This document shows, piece by piece, positions 43,522 through 52,892 of a stretch of 64,000 nt of DNA. Every line of letters starts with the position of its first letter. The stretch's first letter is position 1. The DNA is from Bacillota bacterium (lineage in GTDB: Bacteria; Bacillota; Clostridia; Lachnospirales; Lachnospiraceae). The translations under genes and the position numbers were made by a program. The DNA lies in NCBI GenBank assembly GCA_023410575.1, contig JAEYPP010000003.1, positions 1-64,000 of the forward strand, given 5' to 3'. The notes under the pieces were generated by a model, which saw only the letters and a program-made list of their open reading frames with translations, ran no database searches and was not told the DNA's origin.

Positions 43522-43784
43522 ACAATTTCTAACATCTGTAAACCATTCATGTTTATAGAGTTAGAATCCTCCTCACCATCTCTCCAGGAAAGGACTTTAC
43601 TGTTACGGTAAAACCTACTAAATCACCTTTAATAATATCACAATCTCTCATATTTGTATACTATAAATTGTGTTTTCATAAACCTTCCATCACAATATAA
43701 TACAATATACATCAAATCATTCTATAAGTTTCATTATCCAATAAAATGTTGTCGATTATAAAGCTTTATTTAAGCTTCGTTATC

Positions 43785-45059
43785 TTAAATTGTTACAAGA
43801 TTCTTGTTTATTAACTTTTGAAGCGACATCATAATACCGAACTTTGCATGATACCAAGTTAGTCCACCTTGGAAATAAACAGCATAGGGTGGTTTAATTG
43901 GCGCATCTGCCGAAAGTTCAATGGATGAGCCTGATACAAAAGCACCAGCAGCCATAATTACTTCCTCATTATATCCAGGCATTGCCCAAGGCTCAGGTAT
44001 AACATGACTGTCTACAGGAGCTGCAGCTTGAATTCCTTCGCAAAATGCAATGACTGCTTGTGCTGAATTTAAGGTAACTGCTTGTATAATATCATAACGT
44101 GGTTCACTACCATTTGGTATTACAGGAAATCCTAACGATTCATAAATATTTGCAGCAAATATGGCACCCTTTAACGCTCCTGCTACTACCGTTGGAGCTA
44201 AGAAAAATCCTTGATACAAAGTGCCGTTAATTCCAAGCGTTGCACCAACTTCTTTACCTAATCCAGGTGCAGTCAAGCGAAATGCCGCATTATCAACATA
44301 CTCTTCTTTTCCTACAATATAACCACCAATTGGTGCCAAGCCACCGCCAGGATTTTTAATCAAAGAACCTACACATAGATCTGCTCCTACTTGCGTTGGT
44401 TCCATTTTTTCAACAAATTCTCCATAACAGTTATCAACCATACAGATAACCTCAGGCTTAATTTGTTTTACAAAAGATATTAACTCACCAATTTGCTCTA
44501 CCGATAACGTAGGTCTTGTCTGATATCCTTTGGATCGTTGAATCGTGATTAATTTTGTTCGTTCATTAATGGCAGCTTTAATTCCATCATAATCGAATTT
44601 ACCATTCTCTAATAAATCAACTTGTGCATACGTAATCCCATATTCAGCTAAAGAACCACGAGATTTCGTAATTCCAATGACACCTTCTAACGTATCATAT
44701 GGTTTGCCTACTGGAGAAAGAATCTCATCTCCCGGACGAAGATTTCCAGATAGTGCAATCGTTAATGCATGTGTTCCGCTAATCAATTGAGGACGAACAA
44801 GAGCTGATTCCGTTTGAAATACTTCTGCATATACATCTTCTAATGTATCACGTCCAAGATCATTGTAGCCATATCCTGTTGTTGCTGCAAAATGAGCTTC
44901 CGATACCTTATATTTTTGCATTGCTTTTAAGACTTTTAATTGATTATATTCTGCAACCTCATCGATTTCATGAAATCTATCTTTTAGGCGATCTGCTATT
45001 TTCTCGCAATAATCAATTACAGGATCAGTTAACTTCATTTCTTTATATAACTCTTTCAT
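43785..45059 (-). CDS. ynbB: Methionine gamma-lyase family (YnbB, 'aluminium resistance') protein
   Basis: 424 aa of the fold-type I PLP enzymes. The PLP lysine is in DLCVGSLIKNPGGGLAPIGG, with VDNCYGEFVEKMEPTQVGA before it and FQTESALVRPQLISGTHALT in the N-terminal part, all typical for the YnbB group. The family name comes from early aluminium-resistance screens; the reaction is not established. The start overlaps the miaA end by 17 bases, so it is part of the mutS-mutL-miaA operon. Confidence 0.93.
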   Translation of the reverse strand: MKELYKEMKLTDPVIDYCEKIADRLKDRFHEIDEVAEYNQLKVLKAMQKYKVSEAHFAATTGYGYNDLGRDTLEDVYAEVFQTESALVRPQLISGTHALTIALSGNLRPGDEILSPVGKPYDTLEGVIGITKSRGSLAEYGITYAQVDLLENGKFDYDGIKAAINERTKLITIQRSKGYQTRPTLSVEQIGELISFVKQIKPEVICMVDNCYGEFVEKMEPTQVGADLCVGSLIKNPGGGLAPIGGYIVGKEEYVDNAAFRLTAPGLGKEVGATLGINGTLYQGFFLAPTVVAGALKGAIFAANIYESLGFPVIPNGSEPRYDIIQAVTLNSAQAVIAFCEGIQAAAPVDSHVIPEPWAMPGYNEEVIMAAGAFVSGSSIELSADAPIKPPYAVYFQGGLTWYHAKFGIMMSLQKLINKNLVTI

Positions 45060-46008
45060 TGGTACGGTCCTTTCCTAAGATTGGAGCAAGCTTATCTAAC
45101 ATAAACTCCAATATTTTATTTGTATCATAGTTGAATTTTTCTTTCTCTACCCAAGTCACATTATGCTCTCTTCTAAACCAAGTCAACTGACGTTTTGCAA
45201 AATGTCTTGTATCACGTTTTAAAGTATAGATAGCTTCTTCTAGTGTACATTCTCCTTCAAGATAAGCTAAAATTTCTTTGTAGCCTAAACCTTGCATACT
45301 AACGAGCTCACGAGAGTAACCCATTTCCTTTAATTGACTGACTTCTTCAATCAGGCCTTCTTCAACCATCTCATCTATACGAAGCTCAATTTTGTGATAA
45401 AGTTTTTCACGGTCATCATTTAGAACAAAATAAACAAAATCATACGGAGAACATTTTTCACTTTGTTCTAAATTATGCTCTGATATCTTTTGCCCAGTCT
45501 GTTGATAATACTCCAAAGCACGAATTACTTTTTTTATATTATTTTCATGAATTGACCTTGCTGATTCCTCATCTATACTTGCTAACATCTCATGAAGATA
45601 AGTAGCACCCTTTTCGTTAGCTAACTGTTCTAATTCATAACGATAGGATGTATCAGCATCATTCTTAGTAAAATCAACATCCTTTATGATGGATTGAATA
45701 TAAAAGCCAGTTCCACCAACGATTAGAGGTATTTTACCTCGTGAATAGATATCATCCATATATCGCTTCGCATAAGTCTGAAATTTTACGACATTAAACT
45801 CATCGTTCGGATCAAACTCATCAACAAGATAATGCTTAACCCCTTCCATCTCTTCTGGTTTGATTTTGGCTGTCCCTATATCCATATGCTTATATACTTG
45901 CATGGAATCAGCAGAAATAATTTCTGCATTGATTGCCTTTGCAAGTTCAATGGAAAGCTTCGTTTTTCCAACCGCTGTTGGGCCGGTAAGTATTACTAAT
46001 GGTTTCAT
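45043..46008 (-). CDS. miaA: tRNA dimethylallyltransferase
   Basis: 321 aa. P-loop GPTAVGKTKLSIELAKAI, then SADSMQVYKHMDIGTAK, PLIVGGTGFYIQSII, and the C-terminal RRDTRHFAKRQLTWFRRE, all MiaA marks. It adds a dimethylallyl group to A37 of tRNAs reading UNN codons. It lies 13 bases after mutL, the usual clostridial order. Confidence 0.97.
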   Translation of the reverse strand: MKPLVILTGPTAVGKTKLSIELAKAINAEIISADSMQVYKHMDIGTAKIKPEEMEGVKHYLVDEFDPNDEFNVVKFQTYAKRYMDDIYSRGKIPLIVGGTGFYIQSIIKDVDFTKNDADTSYRYELEQLANEKGATYLHEMLASIDEESARSIHENNIKKVIRALEYYQQTGQKISEHNLEQSEKCSPYDFVYFVLNDDREKLYHKIELRIDEMVEEGLIEEVSQLKEMGYSRELVSMQGLGYKEILAYLEGECTLEEAIYTLKRDTRHFAKRQLTWFRREHNVTWVEKEKFNYDTNKILEFMLDKLAPILGKDRTNERVI

Positions 46009-46021
46009 ATCGATACTCCAT

Positions 46022-48163
46022 CTATAAGATTCTTTTGAATTTCTTTTCTAATTCATATTTCGTCATTGATATGATAATTGGTCTACCATGTGGACAATGA
46101 AATGGATTTTCCAAAGTCATAAGCTCTTCGATTAACATACGAGCTTCCGTCTGAGATAATCTCTGGTTTCCCTTTACTGCTGCTTTACAAGACATCGAAG
46201 CGATTTTTTCTAATATCACATCTGGTGTGCCTTTTGGTACTTCTTGTACTAAATCATCTAAAAATTCAATGAACAAGGCTTCTCCACATAATCCATACAT
46301 ATCCGCTGGAACCGAACTTACCGCGTATTCTTTACCACCAAAATGCTCAATTTCAAATCCAAGCATGGATAGAGTCTCTTTATGCTCAACAAGAATTGCT
46401 TCTTCTTTTAAGCTAAGTGTTACAATTAGAGGTGGACTAATCATCTGTGCCAACCCTTCTTGTTTCTCCTTTAAACGTCTCATGGTAGCCTCATACAGTA
46501 TTTTTTCATGAGCAGCATGTTGGTCAATAATATATAACTGTTGGTCACATTCCACCATCCAATACGTATGGAACAATTGTCCAATGATGTGGAAATTCTG
46601 CTTCTTTTGTTCTTCGGCTAGAAATGTTTCTTGATAAATGTCTTTTAATTCTTCATTGGTATTGTGCGTTAATTGTTCTTTTATTGAAACGTCCACATCC
46701 TGAGTTTGTGTATCTAGCTTTGTTGTTTGTGTTTGCGTATGAGAATCCAATTCCTGAATTTGTAACTCAGACTTTAGTTCCTGCGATTGAACATCAGTTT
46801 TATCTTCTTGTTTTTGTACATCAAGTTTCATTTCCTGATTTTTTGCATAGATTTCGGCTTCATGCACATGTTCAATCGCCTCACGAAGCTTACCAAGTTC
46901 TGTATCCTTAGTCATTCGTTCGCTCTCTTTTTTTGTCATAGCAGACGCCGCGCCGTCTAAGAAGGAAGGCTTTCCTATTGCATAAGAAGGAACCTTAAAC
47001 TGATGCCCTCCTTGGTATGAGCTTTTTTCACCTGTTCTATGACCAACTTCTTCTACTTTGGAAAGTGGTTTCATACGAGGAGCTAAACGATTCGTTTCAA
47101 AAGGTTCTGGAATAGCAGACTCTACTTCACGGTTTTCTTTCTTTTGCTGTTCAAACGTTAAGTTGGGAATCATATTTGTCTCGTACAATGCTTCTTTTAG
47201 TGACTGATAGGTCATCTGATATATTTCATCGGAATTAGTAAACCGAATTTCCATTTTCGTAGGATGTACATTAACATCGATTAACTCAGATGGAACATGA
47301 AAATGTAGCGCTGTAAATGGATACTTATGCTGCATTGTATAAGGACGATAGGCTTCTTCAATCGCCTTGCTAATAATCCCACTTTTAATATATCTCCCAT
47401 TAATAAAGTAGTTTTCAAAGTTACGATTTCCTCTTGATATAATCGGCTTTCCAATAAATCCATCCAAAGATACTTTTCCATTATCTTTTTGAATTTCAAC
47501 CAATTCTGCCGCAACACTTCGTCCATAGATATGGTAAATTATATCCTTTAATTGACGATTTCCAAAGGTATGAAGAATCGTTTTGTTATTATTAATAAAC
47601 TTAAAAGAGATTTCTGGATGTGAAATAGCTAATCTCTCTAACAAATCACTGATATATCCTGCTTCTGCTGTCGCAGATTTTAAGAATTTACGTCGAGCTG
47701 GCGTATTAAAGAATAAGTTTCTCACTAGAAAGGTTGTTCCATCTGGGCATCCAATTTCGGTTAACGCTTGCGCCTCACCGCCTTCAATGATATATCTTGA
47801 TCCGATAAATGAAGTTCTTGTTTTCGTTACTAACTCAACTTGCGCGACAGAAGCAATACTTGATAACGCTTCCCCTCGAAAACCTAAGCTACCAACCGTC
47901 AGTAAATCCTCCACCGACTTAATCTTACTTGTTGCATGACGTAAAAATGCAACCGGAATATCCTCTTGTTCCATTCCAGCACCATTGTCCGTGATACGAA
48001 TAAAACTAATACCACCGTCTTTGATTTCACATGTAATTGCCGTTGCCTTCGCATCAATGGAATTCTCAATTAACTCCTTAACAACGGAAGCTGGACGATC
48101 AACAACTTCACCAGCTGCAATCTGATTAATCGTATTTTGATCAAGTATATTAATCTTTGACAT
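46022..48163 (-). CDS. mutL: DNA mismatch repair protein MutL (endonuclease type)
   Basis: 713 aa from the ATG at 48163 (AAAGGA seven bases upstream). The GHKL ATPase covers ~1-330 (ELIENSIDAKATAI, DNGAGM, GFRGEALSSIA, FFNTPARRKFLK). The C-terminal domain has DQHAAHEKILYE (from ~547), the nuclease motif of MutL proteins in bacteria without MutH, and HCPHGRP. The linker is long and contains six imperfect 9-residue repeats (~442-495). It nicks the new strand after MutS finds a mismatch. Confidence 0.97.
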   Translation of the reverse strand: MSKINILDQNTINQIAAGEVVDRPASVVKELIENSIDAKATAITCEIKDGGISFIRITDNGAGMEQEDIPVAFLRHATSKIKSVEDLLTVGSLGFRGEALSSIASVAQVELVTKTRTSFIGSRYIIEGGEAQALTEIGCPDGTTFLVRNLFFNTPARRKFLKSATAEAGYISDLLERLAISHPEISFKFINNNKTILHTFGNRQLKDIIYHIYGRSVAAELVEIQKDNGKVSLDGFIGKPIISRGNRNFENYFINGRYIKSGIISKAIEEAYRPYTMQHKYPFTALHFHVPSELIDVNVHPTKMEIRFTNSDEIYQMTYQSLKEALYETNMIPNLTFEQQKKENREVESAIPEPFETNRLAPRMKPLSKVEEVGHRTGEKSSYQGGHQFKVPSYAIGKPSFLDGAASAMTKKESERMTKDTELGKLREAIEHVHEAEIYAKNQEMKLDVQKQEDKTDVQSQELKSELQIQELDSHTQTQTTKLDTQTQDVDVSIKEQLTHNTNEELKDIYQETFLAEEQKKQNFHIIGQLFHTYWMVECDQQLYIIDQHAAHEKILYEATMRRLKEKQEGLAQMISPPLIVTLSLKEEAILVEHKETLSMLGFEIEHFGGKEYAVSSVPADMYGLCGEALFIEFLDDLVQEVPKGTPDVILEKIASMSCKAAVKGNQRLSQTEARMLIEELMTLENPFHCPHGRPIIISMTKYELEKKFKRIL

Positions 48164-48237
48164 GGTTGCTTCCTTTCTCATCGATTGTATTTCTACGTGG
48201 ATTCAAGTATCAAAAGTACTTTTCTTCAAATTATTCG

Positions 48238-50877
48238 TTAACTTAATTTCTGTTGCAATGCAAATAACTGATTCATTGCTTCCATAGGAGTTAATTTATT
48301 AATATCAATCTTCTTAAGTTCTTCTATAATATTGTCATAAATATTTGGTTCAAACAAGGACAATTGATCAAATTCTTCTGCTTGTTCTTTCTTATTCTTA
48401 TGTCCTACCGATGGTGTTGTAACTACGTCGATATTACGAACTTTCTCGGTAATGTCTTTATCACTTAATTCTTCTACGATCTCTCTTGCACGGGCTAATA
48501 CTTGTTCTGGTACTCCAGCAAGTTTAGCAACTTGAATACCATAGCTTTTATCAGCGCCACCCTTTATAATTTTACGTAAGAATACGATATCTTCCCCTTG
48601 CTCTTTTACAGCGATACAATAATTGTTGACACCATCGATTTTACCTTCGAGTTCCGTAAGTTCATGATAATGAGTAGCGAATAAAGTCTTAGCTCCAAGT
48701 ATTTTTAAATTACTGATGTGTTCAATGACTGCCCATGCAATACTAAGGCCATCGAATGTACTTGTACCACGGCCTATTTCATCCAGGATTAAAAGACTGT
48801 TTTTCGTAGCATTTCGCAAAATATTAGCAACTTCAGTCATCTCTACCATAAAGGTACTCTGGCCACTTGCTAAATCATCCGAGGCACCAACACGAGTAAA
48901 AATACGATCCACAATTCCAATATCAGCGCGCTCTGCTGGTACAAAACTACCGATTTGCGCCATTAATACAATCAAAGCGGTCTGTCTCATATACGTTGAT
49001 TTACCAGCCATATTAGGGCCAGTAATAATGGAAACACGCTTATTTGAATTATTAAGATACGTATCATTTGCCACAAACATATCATTAGGTATCATTTGCT
49101 CCACAACTGGGTGACGACCATTTTTAATATCAATTACCCCACTCGTGTTCATATTAGGTCGAACAAAATCATTGCGTTCAGCCACATAGGCCATAGATGC
49201 AACTGCATCCAGTTTTGCAATTGCTTTCGCAGTTGTTTGAATTCGAATTACTTCTTTTCCAATCGTATCACGTATATCAGCAAATAAATCATATTCCAAG
49301 GAGAATAGATGATCTTCTGCATTTAATATCTTATCTTCTAATTCTTTTAATTCTGGTGTCGTGTAACGTTCTGCATTGGCTAATGTTTGTTTACGAATCC
49401 AATTGGCTGGTACTAAACTTGCATAAGAGTTCGTAACTTCAAAATAATATCCAAATACACGGTTAAACTTAATTTTTAAGTTCTTAATACCAGTTGCTTC
49501 TTTCTCTCTTGTTTCTAATTCTGCTAGCCATACTTTTCCGTCTGTTTTTGCTTTACGTAAAGTATCGACTTCTTCATTATAACCTTCTTTAATAATGCCG
49601 CCTTCCTTTAAACTGATTGGCGGCTCCTCTGTAATCGACTGATCAATCAAAGCATATAAATCCTCGAGTGTATCTAGTTCATCATAAACCTCGGTAAGAA
49701 CTTCTGATTTTAGTCCTTCGATTAAATATTTGATATGAGGTAACATCGAAAGAGATGAGGAAAAAGCAATTAAGTCTCTTGGATTTGCACTTTGATAACT
49801 AATTCTACCCATTAAACGTTCCAAATCATAGATGGAATTAAGATATTCTCTAATTTCTTCTCTTGTAATCACATTTTCATTCAATTCTGCAATGGAATTT
49901 AAACGTGCATTAATCTTTTTTATATCAAGCAATGGTTGTTCCACATACGTTCGTAACAATCGTGCTCCCATCGCAGTTTTTGTCTTATCTAATACCCAAA
50001 GAAGGGATCCTCGTTTTTGTTTTTCACGCAATGTCTCTGTTAATTCAAGGTTTCGACGACTAGAACTGTCGATTAACATATATTTATCTGTAGTATAAGG
50101 TGTAATATGAGTCAGATGTTCCAATGAATTTTTTTGAGTCTGATATAAATATTGTAAAATAGCACCCGCAGCATTTACTCCAATGGAATAGTCTTTCAGA
50201 CCAAGTCCATCTAAAGCACCAACATGAAAGTGTTCTTTGATTGTCTTTTCACACATTGTAGTATCATAATACCAGTCTTCTAGCGGTGTAAAGGCGATCT
50301 GATATCGTTGTTTTAAATCCTCAATGTTAAGCCCCGAAATCGATAATGCAGGATTACAAATAATCTCTGACGGAGAAAATTTATTAATTTCATCTAATAA
50401 TTTTCTCTCAGAATCTACCTCCGTAACATAATAATCACCTGTTGTAATATCAACTGTTGAAATTCCACAATTGCCATCATTCCAAATAACACCCATAAGG
50501 TAGTTATTCTTTGTCTCGTCTAAAGATTGTGTATTTAAATTCGTACCTGGTGTTACAATGCGAACAACTTCTCGCTTTACCATGCCTTTCGCTAGCTTTG
50601 GATCTTCTACCTGCTCACAGATTGCAATCTTATAGCCTCGATTCACTAATTTGGTCAAATAGCCGTCAACTGCGTGATATGGAATACCACACATTGGAGC
50701 ACGTTCTTCTTGACCACAGCTCTTTCCAGTTAATGTGATTTCTAATTCTTTGGAGGCTGTTATAGCATCATCAAAGAACATCTCATAAAAGTCCCCTAAA
50801 CGATAAAATAAGATGCAATCTTTATATTGTGCTTTCGTATCGATATAATGTTGCATCATCGGCGTTAATTGTGCCAT
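48238..50877 (-). CDS. mutS: DNA mismatch recognition protein MutS
   Basis: 879 aa, the standard size. The mismatch-probing Phe30-Tyr-Glu32 is in LGDFYEMF, the Walker A loop is GPNMAGKST (620-628), and the Walker B/signature is DEIGRGTS (699-706); FATHYHELTELE follows. It scans for mismatches and recruits MutL, encoded next downstream (74-base gap). The C-terminus ends with the short tetramer/clamp-binding type helix. Confidence 0.98.
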   Translation of the reverse strand: MAQLTPMMQHYIDTKAQYKDCILFYRLGDFYEMFFDDAITASKELEITLTGKSCGQEERAPMCGIPYHAVDGYLTKLVNRGYKIAICEQVEDPKLAKGMVKREVVRIVTPGTNLNTQSLDETKNNYLMGVIWNDGNCGISTVDITTGDYYVTEVDSERKLLDEINKFSPSEIICNPALSISGLNIEDLKQRYQIAFTPLEDWYYDTTMCEKTIKEHFHVGALDGLGLKDYSIGVNAAGAILQYLYQTQKNSLEHLTHITPYTTDKYMLIDSSSRRNLELTETLREKQKRGSLLWVLDKTKTAMGARLLRTYVEQPLLDIKKINARLNSIAELNENVITREEIREYLNSIYDLERLMGRISYQSANPRDLIAFSSSLSMLPHIKYLIEGLKSEVLTEVYDELDTLEDLYALIDQSITEEPPISLKEGGIIKEGYNEEVDTLRKAKTDGKVWLAELETREKEATGIKNLKIKFNRVFGYYFEVTNSYASLVPANWIRKQTLANAERYTTPELKELEDKILNAEDHLFSLEYDLFADIRDTIGKEVIRIQTTAKAIAKLDAVASMAYVAERNDFVRPNMNTSGVIDIKNGRHPVVEQMIPNDMFVANDTYLNNSNKRVSIITGPNMAGKSTYMRQTALIVLMAQIGSFVPAERADIGIVDRIFTRVGASDDLASGQSTFMVEMTEVANILRNATKNSLLILDEIGRGTSTFDGLSIAWAVIEHISNLKILGAKTLFATHYHELTELEGKIDGVNNYCIAVKEQGEDIVFLRKIIKGGADKSYGIQVAKLAGVPEQVLARAREIVEELSDKDITEKVRNIDVVTTPSVGHKNKKEQAEEFDQLSLFEPNIYDNIIEELKKIDINKLTPMEAMNQLFALQQKLS

Positions 50878-50937
50878 TTTTTCGTTCTCCTTTTCTAATA
50901 GCTAATTAAAACACGCTTTGTGTATCACTTAATAAAT

Positions 50938-51041
50938 ATAGGGCTGTCGCACAAGCTGAATATTGTATAAAACAATGAAGGGCAATGGTATTTTTCGCCC
51001 TTCATTGTTTATTCATACTGCCCTTAGTGCGACAGCCCCAT
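50938..51041. repeat. Fold-back repeat, cruciform type
   Basis: Outer arms GGGCTGTCGCAC (50941-50952) and GTGCGACAGCCC (51027-51038) enclose a 14-bp inner hairpin (50970-50983 with 50997-51010). It fills most of the 220-base gap between the MutS-like gene and mutS and may end transcription in both directions. The outer arm is related to the GGGCTGTTGCAT family at 54.8 and 59.2 kb. Confidence 0.7.
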
Positions 51042-51097
51042 ACAATCCATTCGTTTCCATAATCTAGACATAAGTAAATGGATAGAGTATTGATTGA

Positions 51098-52774
51098 TTA
51101 CTCTGTAATTACACTCCATTCGCCACTCGCCAAAAAATTATTCGCTGATTTTGTAGCGTCATCAATAATATGTTGTTCATATCCCATAATTTTCAATAAT
51201 TTGATTGCATTCTTAGAAATAGCCCTTCCAGAATGAAGAATATAATCAAATAAGATATCATCTTCTACTACTTGTTCCTGAAAATGATAATTAGAGTAGA
51301 AGTTTTCTAATATATGTGTTAACTCAATATCATGAGTAGCAGCAAAGCAAATTGCATTACCTTTGCATAAGCTCAGTAAAATCTGTGAAGAGGCCGCAAT
51401 ACGTTCTAGTGTATTCGTACCACGAAGTACTTCATCCACAAAACAAAGCGTTGGAATCGTGTCATCTAAATCATCAATAATCCTTTTCAGCGACTTAATC
51501 TCAACAATATAGTAGCTTTCTTGACTTAATAAATTATCTTGTAGTGCCATAGAAGACATAACTTTAAAATAACTTGCTTTATAAGAATCTGCCATTACCG
51601 TATTGATTGTCTGTGCTAAGATAGCATTAATTGCTAACGTCTTAATAAAGGTTGATTTACCAGAAGCATTGGATCCTGTTATTAACACGCTTTGGTGCTC
51701 TGTAATAGAATTCTTTACAGGTTCATTAATCATCGGATGATAAATGTTTTCAGTTTCAATGCTTGATTTTGCTGACTTACTTAATTCCGGAACACAATAG
51801 TCACCCATCAGTTCACGAAATGATGCAATTGCTATCATACTATCTAGCTGACCCATGATTTCAAACATTTCATTTAACTCATCTGGCTTTTTTTCAAAGG
51901 TTTTCATCATTGTATTAAACTTCATTAAATCAATATGGAAAATCATTCGAATATAATCTAAAAACATATCAGCAATACTTCCAGAAGGATTTCTAGAAGT
52001 TACTAGCCAAGAACCACGAAGAAATGGTGCATATGTCTTATAATCTGCTTTTAATCTCACGGTATATGAGGAAAGCTCATCAATCTTACAATCACCTAGT
52101 TCTCTTGCACAATCGACAAGACGAATAATATAGGATACAACTTGAAAATACCTTTCGATTACCATTTTTCTTTTGTAATATTGAACGATATTATTGATAA
52201 CACAAAATGCTGTCATTAAAATACCAAACAAAGGATTTACAAAAATCATAGCAACGCCACAAAAGAGAGCCACAATTAAAAATATATGCGACAAGTTATT
52301 TTCACGATTAAGAATGCTAAGTCGATTCATGTATTCATAAACGGACAACGCTTTCATCTTACCCATACGATTAAGTATTTCTTGAACTTTTTGACGTTCT
52401 TCTTTATGTTTTCCAAAAAACTCGATTAAGCGATTACGTTCCTTTAGTTTTTCTGGTTCGAATTCTGGTTGATGTAACATAGCAAACAAATATTCCTCAC
52501 CAGCCGCACTACGAGTATTATTAATTGTCATGAAAATTTGGTTCATATCTAAGTCGTTCCATGTGATATCATCCACATCACCTTTTTCACGTTTCACCGC
52601 ATTGTAATAAGAATACATGGAAGCGAATTTTTGTGGTGTAAATTCTTGTGTTGGCACATCGCCCCATTCCTTATTTAATTTATAAATCAATTTTTTTCTT
52701 CCGTTAACTTTATCATACTCCATCTTGATAATTAGGGCGATGATAATTCCTACAATTAGTATAACAATCTCCAT
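51098..52774 (-). CDS. Membrane-anchored MutS-like ATPase
   Basis: 558 aa. An N-terminal membrane helix and a second hydrophobic pair around 165-195 are followed by a MutS core and ATPase domain: Walker A TGSNASGKSTFIKTLAI, Walker B CFVDEVLRGTNTLER, and FAATHDIELTHIL. There is no mismatch-binding domain, so it is not a repair MutS. Such 'DNA mismatch repair protein MutS-like' membrane proteins are common in clostridia and of unknown role. It stands directly upstream of true mutS, separated by a fold-back repeat. Confidence 0.88.
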   Translation of the reverse strand: MEIVILIVGIIIALIIKMEYDKVNGRKKLIYKLNKEWGDVPTQEFTPQKFASMYSYYNAVKREKGDVDDITWNDLDMNQIFMTINNTRSAAGEEYLFAMLHQPEFEPEKLKERNRLIEFFGKHKEERQKVQEILNRMGKMKALSVYEYMNRLSILNRENNLSHIFLIVALFCGVAMIFVNPLFGILMTAFCVINNIVQYYKRKMVIERYFQVVSYIIRLVDCARELGDCKIDELSSYTVRLKADYKTYAPFLRGSWLVTSRNPSGSIADMFLDYIRMIFHIDLMKFNTMMKTFEKKPDELNEMFEIMGQLDSMIAIASFRELMGDYCVPELSKSAKSSIETENIYHPMINEPVKNSITEHQSVLITGSNASGKSTFIKTLAINAILAQTINTVMADSYKASYFKVMSSMALQDNLLSQESYYIVEIKSLKRIIDDLDDTIPTLCFVDEVLRGTNTLERIAASSQILLSLCKGNAICFAATHDIELTHILENFYSNYHFQEQVVEDDILFDYILHSGRAISKNAIKLLKIMGYEQHIIDDATKSANNFLASGEWSVITE

Positions 52775-52892
52775 TACTTAACGCACCTTTCCATGACTTA
52801 TCTTTGTTTTTAACCATTATCCTATTATAAAAATTGTAGGGACGATTGTCAAGAACTGTAGAAAACAAAAAACTGTTCTAGATATCGTTTGA

